A stretch of DNA of 64,000 nt from DASRAU01 sp035638075 (GTDB lineage: Bacteria; Acidobacteriota; Polarisedimenticolia; Gp22-AA2). The position numbers and the translations under genes were made by a program. The stretch spans positions 1-64,000 of the forward strand of contig DASRAU010000043.1 in assembly GCA_035638075.1 (NCBI GenBank). The letters are read 5' to 3'. Shown here piece by piece: positions 29,307-38,175 of the stretch; the first letter of the stretch is position 1, and every line of letters starts with the position of its first letter. Below the pieces are notes generated by a model. That model did no database searches. It was given only the letters and a program-made list of their open reading frames with translations, and was not told where the DNA came from.

Positions 29307-31342
29307 TGCGCCGCCTGGGGATGCGCCGCGCCGCGTTCGTCGTCCCCGTGGCCCTGGCCCTTCTCACCGCCGCTTCTCCCGCCGCCCCGCCCGAGGCGCC
29401 GCACGTCTCGACCCTCTTCGAGAGCGCCACGAGTGAGATCGTCCTCGTCGAGTTCTGGGCGGTCGACTTGACGGGCGCGCCGGTCACCGATCTCACGGCG
29501 GAGGAGATCAACCTGATGGTCGGTTCGTATCGACGGCCGATCGACAGCTTCGAGCACGTTCTCGGGCCTGGCGGCGCCGCGGCCTCCCCGGCGCCCGAGG
29601 TCGCGGGCCTGCCCCCGGCTCCCGGCGCCGGTCCCGCGAGCGCGCTGGCGCGCCGTTTCGTCCTGTACTTCAACGACGCGCTCTCGAAGTCCCTGGGGAT
29701 GACGCTGGCGCGGAAGGCGGCGATCGACTTCGTGTCGAAGTCGGTGCCGGGCGATCAGTTCGCCCTGGCCAACTCCGGGGACCTGCGGCGCTTCCGGGTC
29801 CTCCCCTTCACCGACGATCACGAGGAGGTGGTGGAGTCGCTCCGCCGCAGCCTGGCGGATCCCAACCGCGTCTCGGGTCTCGTCCTGGATCTGGAGCGGC
29901 CGGCGGTGAACGAAGGGGAAGCGCACCGCATCGCGCCGCGGCGGCCCGAGCCGGAGTTCGGCGCGGCGTCCCAGGTGACCCAGAGCGCACGCTCCACCAA
30001 CCGGGGGCTCGAGACGCTCATCGCGATGCTGGCTCCCTACCGTGGCCCCAAGTCGATCGTCTACTTCAGCGACGGCATCACCGGGCTGCTGAACCAGGAC
30101 ATCGAGGCGGCGACCCGCGCCGCCTCCGCCGCGCAGGTCACCATCAACACCGCCAACACCTCCGGCCTCGTGGCGGGCACCGCGGACATCGAGGTGGCCG
30201 CCGCGTCGCACGCCGCCTCGAACCTCGCGACCTTCGCCGACGAGACCGGTGGCCTGCGGACGTCGTTGAACGATCCGTCGATCCTGTTCCGCGAGATGGA
30301 GGCGGCGGAAGCCGGAGCCTACGTGCTCTCCTTCGTCCCCGAGGGCGAGGCCGACGGGCGCGCCCACAGCATCCGCCTCACCTGCCGCCGCAAGGGTGTC
30401 GAGCTGCGCTACCGTCACGTCTTCATCCGGGAGACGGCGTCGCAGGCTCGGCAGCGTCGGTTGCAGGCCGCGTTCGTCGCCCCGGGCGTGCACGCCCGCT
30501 TCGGACTCGACGCGATGACGCCGCTGCGCGCCGGAGCGAGGGACCTGGTGCTCTACGTCCCGGCCGATCGTCTCCTGTTCCTGCCGCAGGGGCCCGCCGA
30601 GGCCGCGCAAATCGAGGTGGGAGCGGTGACCGTCGATGCGAACGGAAAGGAGCTGGACCGGGTGTCGCGGCGCATGGAGATCCGGCTCGCCTCCGGCGAC
30701 TCGGCGCGGCGGCACGCGCCGCTGAACCTCGTGCTGCGGGGCGCCGTGCCGGCCGAATCCCGCGGCGTCACCGCGGTCGTCTCGGATCTCAACTCGGGGG
30801 ACGTGGGTGCCGCGGAGATCGATCCCGCGTCCGAGACCCACGTGGCGGGTCTGCGCGGGCTCGCACTCGGCGACGCGCAGGAGACGAGTCTCTGGGTGGA
30901 TGTCCCCCTCGGCGCCTCCGGTCATTCGGACGCGAAGACGGTGGCGGGGCCGCCGGCCCTCCGTCCTGCACGCCGCGTCGGGTTCTCCGCCTCCGAGCGT
31001 CCGGTGTGCGAGGTGCGGCTCGACGGGCCGCGGCCGGACGGCGGGAAGAGGTTGCGTCTGGTCATCGCGGACGAGGCCCGCACGGCCCTGATCCTGCCGC
31101 TCGATGGGGCCGAAATGGCGAAAGACCCGGGCGGCGCGGTCGTGCTGAGAATGCCGCTGCCCCTGCGCGGCGTCGAGCCCGGCTCGTTCGTGCTGCGACT
31201 CGAGGACCTGCGCGCCGAGGGTCCGGCGACGCTGGGCAGCATGCCGATCCGGATCACCCCCGAGACCGTGGCTGCTCCGGCCCCCGAGCGCCAGTCGCTC
31301 CTGGCCTCGGAGAGCGGCCCATCCTCTGACGAGGGTCCTTAG
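29306..31342 (+). CDS. second VWFA-related secreted protein
   Basis: 678-aa paralogue of the preceding gene, same order of domains: signal peptide (AAFVVPVALALLTAASPAA), VWFA-related opening (IVLVEFWAVDLTGAPVTDL), VWA-like domain from FVLYFNDALSK, the YVLSFVPEGEADGRAHSI block and a beta-rich C-terminus. The metal site is even more degenerate. TGATG overlap with the upstream stop indicates coupled translation and suggests the two proteins act together. Function unknown. Confidence 0.84.
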   Translation: MRRLGMRRAAFVVPVALALLTAASPAAPPEAPHVSTLFESATSEIVLVEFWAVDLTGAPVTDLTAEEINLMVGSYRRPIDSFEHVLGPGGAAASPAPEVAGLPPAPGAGPASALARRFVLYFNDALSKSLGMTLARKAAIDFVSKSVPGDQFALANSGDLRRFRVLPFTDDHEEVVESLRRSLADPNRVSGLVLDLERPAVNEGEAHRIAPRRPEPEFGAASQVTQSARSTNRGLETLIAMLAPYRGPKSIVYFSDGITGLLNQDIEAATRAASAAQVTINTANTSGLVAGTADIEVAAASHAASNLATFADETGGLRTSLNDPSILFREMEAAEAGAYVLSFVPEGEADGRAHSIRLTCRRKGVELRYRHVFIRETASQARQRRLQAAFVAPGVHARFGLDAMTPLRAGARDLVLYVPADRLLFLPQGPAEAAQIEVGAVTVDANGKELDRVSRRMEIRLASGDSARRHAPLNLVLRGAVPAESRGVTAVVSDLNSGDVGAAEIDPASETHVAGLRGLALGDAQETSLWVDVPLGASGHSDAKTVAGPPALRPARRVGFSASERPVCEVRLDGPRPDGGKRLRLVIADEARTALILPLDGAEMAKDPGGAVVLRMPLPLRGVEPGSFVLRLEDLRAEGPATLGSMPIRITPETVAAPAPERQSLLASESGPSSDEGP

Positions 31343-31365
31343 CCCGGATTTCTAACGGACTGCGC

Positions 31366-32970
31366 CTAGCGGCGGTCGGCGAGCAGGGCGCGCGCGGCGT
31401 TGCGGCCGTTGGCGCCGGTCAGGCCGCCGCCGGGATGGGTTCCCGAGCCGCAGAGATACAGGCCGCGCACGGGAGTGCGGTAGCGGGCCCAGCCGAGGAC
31501 CGGACGCATCGTGAAGATCTGATCGAGCGACTCCTCGCCGCCGAACAGGTGCCCGCCGGTCAGCCCCCAGTCGTCCTCGAGATCCTTCGGCGTGATCACC
31601 TGGCCGCGCTCGACGAGAGAGGGCAGGTTCGGCGCCGCGGTCGCGAGGGTCTTCACGACGCGATCGCCGAGCTGCTCGCGGCGTGCGGCCCAGTCGCCCT
31701 CCTTGAGCGCGTGCGGCGCGTACTGCACCAGCACCGACATCACGTGCTTGCCGGCCGGGGCGAGGCTCGGGTCGAGAAGCGTGGGGATCGTCGCCTCGAG
31801 ATACGGGTGCTCCGACATCTGCCCGTACTTCGACGCGTCGAACGCCCGCTCGAGATCGTCGATCGACGATCCGAAGAGGATGCGGCCGCGCAGCGGCGAG
31901 CCGCCGTCTCCGGCCGCGCCGGACGACGCGCCCTTGAACGCGGTGAATTCCGGCAGCCCGCCGAGCGCCAGGTTCACCTTGGCGGTGACGCCTCGCGCGC
32001 GGATGTTCTGCACCTTCTTGCGGAAGGCGGGGTCGAGATCGACGGGGGAGACGAGATTCAGGAAGGTCCGCTTCGGATCGAGCCCCGACATGACGGAGAC
32101 GGTCTCGATGCGATCGCCCTTGGCGAGGCGCACCGCCTGCACGGCGCCGTTCTTCACCTCGATGCCGCTCACCTCCACGCCGGTGCGGATGGTCGCGCCC
32201 GCCGCCTTCGCCGCAGAGGCGATCGCCTGGGTCAGCGCCCCGAGGCCGCCCTGCGGCACCTTGACCGAGGGGACGGCGCGTGGATCCTGGGCCGCCCGCA
32301 GGAAGTAGTTCGCGGCCGTGCCGGCCGACCAGGGACCGGCCGCCTGGCCGAGGATGGCGCGCGACGCGAGCGCGGCGCGGACGATCTCGCTCTCGAACCA
32401 CTCCGCCGCGAGGTCGGCCACCGCCATCGGCATCCAGCGCAGCACCCGGTAGAGATCCTTCCGGCCGAGGTCGCGCACCTTCTTGCCGGTGCGCAGGAGC
32501 GGGAAGACCTCCTTCCAGGCCGGCTTGTCGATGTCGGGCGGGATGAGGTCGAGCAGTCCGCCCATGGCCGAGGCGATCCGCCCGACCGTCTCCTCGAACT
32601 TCGGCCAGCGCTCGGCGTCCTTCTTCGAGAAGGCGGCGATCGACTCGGCCGACCTGCCCGGGTCGCGGTGCAGCACGAGGCCGCGGCCGCTCCCGTCCTG
32701 GGCGGCCATCAGCACCGGCGAGTCGAGCCAGGTCAGCCCGTGACGATCGAGGCCCAGGTCGGCGAGCAGGTCGCTGCGCAGCGGCCCGCCGAGGTGCATG
32801 AGGCGCGGCGCCTTGAAGCCCGGGGCGATCTCCTCGGTGACCGCGATGCCGCCGACGGTCGGCCGGCGCTCGAGGAGCGTCGGACGCCTGCCGGCGCGGG
32901 CGAGATCGAAGGCGGCGACGAGCGAGTTGAGCCCGCCGCCGAGGATGACGACGTCCTGGCGGTCGCTCAC
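31366..32970 (-). CDS. phytoene-desaturase-like FAD oxidoreductase (PYROXD2-like), copy 2
   Basis: 534-aa flavoprotein of the amine-oxidase/CrtI superfamily. The N-terminal dinucleotide-binding motif is VVILGGGLNSLVAA with ERRPTVGG. The C-terminal FAD motif GLYLCGSGTHPGGGLTGANG is typical of the PYROXD2-like branch. No carotenoid genes are nearby, so carotenoid desaturation is not supported. GTG32970 overlaps the stop of its paralogue (GTGA), so the two are translated as a pair. Substrate unknown. Confidence 0.85.
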   Translation of the reverse strand: MSDRQDVVILGGGLNSLVAAFDLARAGRRPTLLERRPTVGGIAVTEEIAPGFKAPRLMHLGGPLRSDLLADLGLDRHGLTWLDSPVLMAAQDGSGRGLVLHRDPGRSAESIAAFSKKDAERWPKFEETVGRIASAMGGLLDLIPPDIDKPAWKEVFPLLRTGKKVRDLGRKDLYRVLRWMPMAVADLAAEWFESEIVRAALASRAILGQAAGPWSAGTAANYFLRAAQDPRAVPSVKVPQGGLGALTQAIASAAKAAGATIRTGVEVSGIEVKNGAVQAVRLAKGDRIETVSVMSGLDPKRTFLNLVSPVDLDPAFRKKVQNIRARGVTAKVNLALGGLPEFTAFKGASSGAAGDGGSPLRGRILFGSSIDDLERAFDASKYGQMSEHPYLEATIPTLLDPSLAPAGKHVMSVLVQYAPHALKEGDWAARREQLGDRVVKTLATAAPNLPSLVERGQVITPKDLEDDWGLTGGHLFGGEESLDQIFTMRPVLGWARYRTPVRGLYLCGSGTHPGGGLTGANGRNAARALLADRR

Positions 32971-34562
32971 GCGATCCCCCGCTTCCAGTCCTTCAGGACC
33001 TCGAGCGCCGAGAGCCGTCCCGGCGCCCCCATGATGCCGCCGCCCGGGTGGGTGGCGGAGCCGCACATATAAAGGTTGCGCACCGGGGTGCGGAAGCGCG
33101 CCCACCCGGCGACCGGCCGCAGGAAGAACAGCTGCTCGAGCGACAGCTCGCCCTGGAAGATGTTCCCTTCCGAGAGCCCCGTGATCCGCTCGATGTCGAG
33201 CGGCGTCATCACCTGGCGGTGCAGGATGAGCTTCTTGATGTTCGGGCAGCGCTCGGCGAGGGTGTCCACGACCGTGTCGCCGAACGCCTCGCGCTGGCGA
33301 TCCCAGTCCTGCGGCCCTTCCTTCAGGTTGTACGGCGCGTACTGCACGAAGCAGGACATGACGTGCTTGCCGGGCGGGGCGACCGACGGATCGGTGAGGC
33401 TCGGGATGACGCAGTCCATGTAGGGCCGGCGCGAGAAGGCGCCGTATTTCGCCTCGTCGTACGCCTTCTCCATGTAGTCCATCGACGGCGAGATCGAGAT
33501 CGCGCCGCGCAGGTGCGCGCCGTTGCCGGGCAGGCAGGTGAAGTCCGGCAGACCGTCGAGCGCCAGGTTGACCTTGCCGGAGGAGCCGCGGTACTTGTAG
33601 TGCTTCACCTCTTCGAGGAACTCGTCCGACACGGCGCCGGGCTCGAGCAGCTTGATGAAGGTCATGCGTGGGTCGAGGCTCGAGGAGACGAGGTCGGCGT
33701 GGATTTCGTCCCCCGATTCGAGCGCCACGCCGACCGTCTTGCCGTGCTTGACGATGATGCGCGCGACCGGCGCCTCCCTGCGGACCTCGACGCCCAGGGC
33801 GGCGGCGCTCGAGCCGATGGCGTTGCTGATGGCGCCGGTTCCGCCCTTGGCGAAGCCCCAGGCGCGGAACGCTCCGTCGATCTCCCCCATGTAGTGGTGC
33901 AGCAGCACGTAGGCCGTGCCGGGGGAGCGGACGCCGAGGAAGGTGCCGATGATGCCGGAGGCCGACATCGTCCCCTTGAGCGCCGGCGTCTCGAACCACT
34001 GGTCGAGGAAATCGGCCGCGCTCATGGTCATGAGCTGGATCAGGTTGTAGCGATCCTCGTACGGCAGGTTCTTCAGGCGCTTGCCGAGGAAGAGCAGGTT
34101 CAGCAGGTCCTTGATGTCCGGCTTGCCGGGATCGGGCGGCAGCATGCTGAGGATCGGGCGCACGAAACGGCAGAGCGCCTGCATGGCGCGGCCGAACTCC
34201 TCGTAGGTCTCGGCGTCGGTGCGCGAGTGGCGCGCGATCTCGCGGATCGAGCGGCCGTGGTCGTCCATGCGCCAGAGATAGTCGCCGTCGAGCGGCGTGA
34301 AGGTGCCGTCGAGCGGCAGGATCTCCAGGCCGTGCTTCGGCAGCTCGAGGTCGCGGATGATCTCGGGCCGCAGCAGCGACACGACGTACGAGAAGACCGA
34401 GAACTTGAAGCCGGGGAAGACCTCTTCGGTGACGGCGGCTCCGCCCAGGACATGGCGGCGCTCGAGCACGACCACCTTCTTCCCCGCCTTCGCGAGGTAG
34501 GCGGCGTGGACGAGGCCGTTGTGCCCCCCGCCGATGACGATTGCGTCGTAGCGCTGCGCCAT
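32967..34562 (-). CDS. phytoene-desaturase-like FAD oxidoreductase (PYROXD2-like), copy 1
   Basis: 531-aa flavoprotein with IVIGGGHNGLVHAAYLAKAG and ERRHVLGGAAVTEE at the N-terminus and NLYMCGSATHPGGGIMGAPG at the C-terminus. It resembles PYROXD2-type oxidoreductases more than true CrtI. It is the first gene of a two-gene operon with its paralogue. A TTGCGT-N17-TAGAAT promoter lies upstream, divergent from that of the GcvT-like gene. The leader is about 87 nt. Oxidation of an amine or a fatty/isoprenoid chain are both possible. Confidence 0.85.
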   Translation of the reverse strand: MAQRYDAIVIGGGHNGLVHAAYLAKAGKKVVVLERRHVLGGAAVTEEVFPGFKFSVFSYVVSLLRPEIIRDLELPKHGLEILPLDGTFTPLDGDYLWRMDDHGRSIREIARHSRTDAETYEEFGRAMQALCRFVRPILSMLPPDPGKPDIKDLLNLLFLGKRLKNLPYEDRYNLIQLMTMSAADFLDQWFETPALKGTMSASGIIGTFLGVRSPGTAYVLLHHYMGEIDGAFRAWGFAKGGTGAISNAIGSSAAALGVEVRREAPVARIIVKHGKTVGVALESGDEIHADLVSSSLDPRMTFIKLLEPGAVSDEFLEEVKHYKYRGSSGKVNLALDGLPDFTCLPGNGAHLRGAISISPSMDYMEKAYDEAKYGAFSRRPYMDCVIPSLTDPSVAPPGKHVMSCFVQYAPYNLKEGPQDWDRQREAFGDTVVDTLAERCPNIKKLILHRQVMTPLDIERITGLSEGNIFQGELSLEQLFFLRPVAGWARFRTPVRNLYMCGSATHPGGGIMGAPGRLSALEVLKDWKRGIA

Positions 34563-34655
34563 GTGCTTCGGACTCCCGGGACCGCGCGCGCCGCCCCCTC
34601 CGGGGTCTCCGGAGCGTGGTGCGCATCGCGAAACGGTGTTGCGTATGGAGGCCGC

Positions 34656-34684
34656 ATTCTAGGGGCTCGCGCGGGCCGACGCAA
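34656..34684 (-). promoter_or_regulatory. promoter of the flavoprotein pair
   Basis: On the minus strand: TTGCGT (34684-34679), 17-bp spacer, TAGAAT (34661-34656). Predicted start of transcription near 34649, about 87 nt before ATG34562. Confidence 0.55.
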
Positions 34685-34778
34685 GGGGCGACCGACGCCT
34701 CCGTGTTGACCCAAGCCACCCCGCTTCGCGCACGCGGCTCACTCAGCGCGCCCTCATTGAGGCCAATCAGGCCGCGAT

Positions 34779-34807
34779 TTGATCCCCGGGGAATGATCGT
34801 CTAGAAT
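34779..34807 (+). promoter_or_regulatory. promoter of the GcvT-like gene
   Basis: TTGATC (34779-34784), 17-bp spacer, TAGAAT (34802-34807). Divergent from the flavoprotein promoter about 95 bp away. Predicted leader to GTG34837 is about 23 nt, with AGGGGG as ribosome-binding site. Confidence 0.65.
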
Positions 34808-34836
34808 GCGCGCCTTCCTGAGACAGGGGGTTCGAC

Positions 34837-36042
34837 GTGCCGATTGGAACGGCGGTTCACGACAGGACACTGGCGCTCTGCGAAAGCCTCAATTACCGCG
34901 AGTGGTCCGGCTATTTCGCGGTGAGCTCCTACGAGGTCCACTTCCACCACGAATACAACGCCATCCGCAATTCCGCCGCGCTCATCGACATCTCCCCGCT
35001 CTTCAAGTACCGCATCAGCGGTCCGGATGCGCGCCGTCTCGTCGATCGCGTCGTGACGCGCGACATGACGAAGGTCGCCGTCGGCCAGATGGTCTACACG
35101 CCCTGGTGCGACGAGCGAGGCAAGGTGGTGGACGACGGCACGGTGACGCGCCTCGACGAGGACGTCTACCGGATGACCGCCGCCGACCCGACGCTGCGGT
35201 GGATCCAGGACAATGCGGCCGGGCTCAATGCGAAGATCGAGGACGTCTCCAATGCGGTGGCCGCTCTGGCCCTGCAGGGGCCGACCTCGGCCGCCGTGCT
35301 CCGGGACGCGGCGCAGGCCGACGTCCGGAACCTCAAGTACTTCCGCATGACCCGCGGGACCGTCGACGGCGTGCCGGTCGAGATCACCCGCAACGGCTAC
35401 ACCGGCGACCTCGGCTACGAGATCTGGCTGCCGTGGGACAAGGGGACCACGGTGTGGGACGCGCTCATGCGCGCCGGACGGGCGCACGGCATCCGCGCCG
35501 CCGGCATGCTGGCGCTCGACGTGGCGCGCATCGAGGCCGGGCTCCTGCTCATCGAGGTGGATTACCTGTCCTCGCGCCGCGCCACCATCGACGACCAGAC
35601 CTCGACCCCCGACGAGCTGGGCTGGGATCGCCTCGTGCACCTCGACAAGGCGGAGCCCTTCGTCGGGCGGGCGGCTCTCGCGGCCGGACGCGCCAGGGGT
35701 GGAGCGGTGCGCCGCATCGTCGGGCTCGATCTCGACTGGACGGACGTCGAGCGGCTGCACGATCGGTTCCACCTGACGCCGTCGATCCCCGCCGCCGCGT
35801 CGCGCGTGTCGGTGCCGGTTTACAAGGGGGACCGCCAGGTGGGGAAGGCGACGTCCACCACCTGGTCCCCGACCCTCAAGAAGATGATCGCCCTGGCCAC
35901 CGTCGAGTCCTCGCTCGCGGCGCCGGGCACCCTGCTGCAGATGGAGATCACCGTCGAGGCGAACCGCCTGAAAGGGGGCGCCCGGGTGACGCCGTTGCCG
36001 TTCTTCAATCCGCCGCGCAAGACCGCGGTCCCCGTGGTCTGA
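34837..36042 (+). CDS. aminomethyltransferase (GcvT-like) family protein
   Basis: 401-aa folate-binding protein of the GcvT/YgfZ superfamily. It has the N-terminal GCV_T fold (ALIDISPLFKYRISGPDA, VYTPWCDERGKVVDD), the middle signature ITRNGYTGDLGYEIWLPWD, and a C-terminal barrel domain (GKATSTTWSPTLKKMIALA). Other glycine-cleavage genes (gcvH, gcvP) are absent, so it is probably a stand-alone demethylase or methyl-transfer protein using tetrahydrofolate rather than glycine cleavage T. It faces two flavoproteins across a shared promoter region. GTG34837 has a clear promoter and ribosome-binding site. Confidence 0.88.
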   Translation: MPIGTAVHDRTLALCESLNYREWSGYFAVSSYEVHFHHEYNAIRNSAALIDISPLFKYRISGPDARRLVDRVVTRDMTKVAVGQMVYTPWCDERGKVVDDGTVTRLDEDVYRMTAADPTLRWIQDNAAGLNAKIEDVSNAVAALALQGPTSAAVLRDAAQADVRNLKYFRMTRGTVDGVPVEITRNGYTGDLGYEIWLPWDKGTTVWDALMRAGRAHGIRAAGMLALDVARIEAGLLLIEVDYLSSRRATIDDQTSTPDELGWDRLVHLDKAEPFVGRAALAAGRARGGAVRRIVGLDLDWTDVERLHDRFHLTPSIPAAASRVSVPVYKGDRQVGKATSTTWSPTLKKMIALATVESSLAAPGTLLQMEITVEANRLKGGARVTPLPFFNPPRKTAVPVV

Positions 36043-36083
36043 GGCGGCAGTCAGTTCACGCAGTGAAAAGCGGAGGTTTCGGA

Positions 36084-36380
36084 ATGCGACGCAAATCCAG
36101 CGCCCGGCGCGCCCGGGCCATGCGGGATATCGATCAGGGATTACGGATGCTCAACTCGGGGCTGCGCCGACTGGCGCGCGACGTCAGCACGATGCGCGTG
36201 GCCGGCAACGGCCGCGCTTTGGTGCGGCGCCGCCCGGTGACCCGCGCGCTCAAGCTCCAGGGACGTTACATGGGGCTCATCCGCACGCTGCCGGTTCGCC
36301 TGAAGATGCAGGTGAAGGCGATCCGCGCGAAGCAGGGCGTCGAGCAGGCGATCCGGAAGGCGCGCGCGCTGAAGGACTAG
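36084..36380 (+). CDS. small, highly basic protein of unknown function
   Basis: 98 aa with about 22 Arg and 7 Lys against about five acidic residues. It is predicted largely helical, with no cysteine and no signal or membrane segment. The charge suggests nucleic-acid or ribosome binding but no known family is recognised. GGAGG (36072-36076) precedes ATG36084 at good spacing. It lies 41 bp after the GcvT-like gene and could be co-transcribed. Codon use looks like its neighbours, which supports a real gene. Confidence 0.6.
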   Translation: MRRKSSARRARAMRDIDQGLRMLNSGLRRLARDVSTMRVAGNGRALVRRRPVTRALKLQGRYMGLIRTLPVRLKMQVKAIRAKQGVEQAIRKARALKD

Positions 36381-36435
36381 GCCGGTCGGAATCCCGGGGC
36401 CGGCGCGTCGTTCGGCCGGCCCCGGTCCCTCAGTC

Positions 36436-37260
36436 TCAGGACGAACCGCTCTTGCCGCCGGGCGCGTAGGAAAAGTCGGCCGTCTTCGCTTCGCCGTCGC
36501 CGACCGTGACGGTCTGCTTCGACGTCCCCAGGCGCTCGTGCCAGGCTTCGACCTCGTAGGTCCCCGCCGGCAGGCCTTTGATCTCGTAGCGGCCATCGGG
36601 CGCCGTCAGCGCCTGGAACGGCGTGTCGTTCACGAACACCCACGATCCCATCCACGGGTGGATGTCGCACTTGACGCGAACCGGCTCCGGTTTCGCGAAG
36701 CTCTTCTCGGACGGCTTTCCGCCGGGCGGCACCGTCATGTTGAAGCCGGAGTTGATCTTGGGGAGCGCGTGGACGTTGTGCGCGACGGTGTCGCTGTTGT
36801 GGAACGCGATCGTCTGCCCGGTCTGCGCGGTCACGGCGTGCGGCGTGAACGTGCAGCCGTGCTGATCGAGCGCCACCGGCTCGGCCGGAGGCCCGAAGGC
36901 GCGGTCGCCCAGCCCTGACACGACCCGGACCCAGACGTTCTGCACCGATCCGTCGCCACCGACCAGCAGGTCGTCGCTGAGCGCCTCGCCCTCCGGGTGC
37001 TTGCAACCGGGGTCGGCGGTCATGGTGATGGGACGGCGCGGCGGGAGCTTGCCTGCCGCGCTCACGCGGCCGGTGATTGAAGCCGTGCCGATCGACTGGC
37101 CCGCCGCGGTGGCGTTCGCCGCGGGAGCGGGGATGGCCGGCGGGGCAGGGGAGGGCGCCGTGCCGCCCGTCTTCGATTCTCCGCCGCCCCCTCCGCCGCA
37201 GCCGGCGAGAGCGAGGGCCGCCGCGACGCAGACAGCTGCCGTCGTCGGATGAGCGCGCAT
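36436..37260 (-). CDS. cupredoxin-like lipoprotein with carboxypeptidase-regulatory domain
   Basis: 274-aa lipoprotein; lipobox LALAGC with Cys21, then a Gly/Pro/Ala-rich spacer to about residue 65. A cupredoxin-type domain follows: the His of VAHNVHAL and the Cys, His and Met of KCDIHPWMG fit a type 1 copper site. The last ~75 residues (DGRYEIKGLPAGTYEVEAWHE) form a carboxypeptidase-regulatory-like beta-sandwich. It is 7 bp downstream of the PuuD-like membrane protein gene in the same operon. This suggests a membrane-anchored electron carrier for that protein. Copper binding is inferred from ligands only. Confidence 0.8.
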   Translation of the reverse strand: MRAHPTTAAVCVAAALALAGCGGGGGGESKTGGTAPSPAPPAIPAPAANATAAGQSIGTASITGRVSAAGKLPPRRPITMTADPGCKHPEGEALSDDLLVGGDGSVQNVWVRVVSGLGDRAFGPPAEPVALDQHGCTFTPHAVTAQTGQTIAFHNSDTVAHNVHALPKINSGFNMTVPPGGKPSEKSFAKPEPVRVKCDIHPWMGSWVFVNDTPFQALTAPDGRYEIKGLPAGTYEVEAWHERLGTSKQTVTVGDGEAKTADFSYAPGGKSGSS

Positions 37261-37267
37261 GGCCGTC

Positions 37268-38035
37268 CTAGAACTGCGCCGGAGCCGGCGTCGCCGACTG
37301 GGCGTAGAGGTACTTCGCCAGCGCGAAGCCCAGGCCGACGATGACGAGGGCCCAGACCCAGGCGAGCGGCGAGCCGTAGAGCGCCGGGTAGTGGTTGCTC
37401 ACCATCATGAAGAGGAGCGGGATCGACATGAAGGTGTTGTGCCGCGAGCGCAGCCCGGCCACGGCGACGAGGGCCGCATCGGGCGCCTGGCCCAGCTTGA
37501 TGGCGCTGATGATGCGGCGCTGGTTCGGCCAGATGCGCATCCAGACATTCGCCGCCATGATCGTCCCGAGCGTCGCCCCGAGCAGGATGTACGCGGCGCG
37601 TCCCGAGAAGCAGCGTTGCAGCAGGAACGCCAGCACCGCGATGAGCGCGATCGACACGACGTTCGCCGCCATGGCGTTCTTCCCCAGCGACTTCCACAGC
37701 AGGTCGTAGACGACGAAGGCGACGACGAGGATCGCGAGCGCCAGCGCCGACGCCGGGCCGGGGCCCATCGGCGCGTCCGGCTCCACGAGCGCGCCGCCCA
37801 TGGCGTAGACGATCCCGAACAGCAGGACTCCGGTGATCCAGGTCCACGCCGCGCCCCAGCGGAAGAAGTACAGGGCCCGCGGCATCAGCTCCGGGACGAC
37901 TTTCTTCTTCGAATCGGCGTCGTAGGTCTTCGCCACCTGCGCGTTGACGAAGTTGAAGAAGTAGAGATGACCGATCCAGGTCACTCCGGCGATCACGTGA
38001 ATCCAGCGGAACAGGGCGTTCAGCCAATCCATCAT
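37268..38035 (-). CDS. PuuD-type (urate_ox_N) integral membrane protein
   Basis: 255-aa protein with about seven or eight membrane helices. The N-terminus (LFRWIHVIAGVTWIGHLYFF) matches the urate oxidase N-terminal domain of PuuD, including two histidines that could serve as haem ligands. PuuD proteins normally carry a C-terminal cytochrome c domain; this one lacks it. AGGAGG at 38046-38051 precedes ATG38035. The paired cupredoxin lipoprotein may take the place of the missing cytochrome. No purine-catabolism genes are nearby, so urate as substrate is not established. Confidence 0.75.
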   Translation of the reverse strand: MMDWLNALFRWIHVIAGVTWIGHLYFFNFVNAQVAKTYDADSKKKVVPELMPRALYFFRWGAAWTWITGVLLFGIVYAMGGALVEPDAPMGPGPASALALAILVVAFVVYDLLWKSLGKNAMAANVVSIALIAVLAFLLQRCFSGRAAYILLGATLGTIMAANVWMRIWPNQRRIISAIKLGQAPDAALVAVAGLRSRHNTFMSIPLLFMMVSNHYPALYGSPLAWVWALVIVGLGFALAKYLYAQSATPAPAQF

Positions 38036-38101
38036 CGAAGCGGAACCTCCTGACCCCGACGGAGGGGAAGGGATGCGAGCGCAAACCAGTCGAAGGCCGG
38101 A

Positions 38102-38130
38102 AGCCTAGCGGGCGCTCCCACGACTGTCAA
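38102..38130 (-). promoter_or_regulatory. promoter of the PuuD-cupredoxin operon
   Basis: On the minus strand: TTGACA (38130-38125), 17-bp spacer, TAGGCT (38107-38102). Predicted leader about 60 nt to ATG38035. Confidence 0.65.
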
Positions 38131-38175
38131 CAAGGGGGCGCCGACGCGCCGTCATCTCGGTGTGGCGGCAGGTGG

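Noticed and set aside
31366..34562. Carotenoid biosynthesis genes
   Set aside because: Both flavoproteins resemble the PYROXD2-like branch rather than CrtI, and no crtB, crtE or cyclase gene is nearby.
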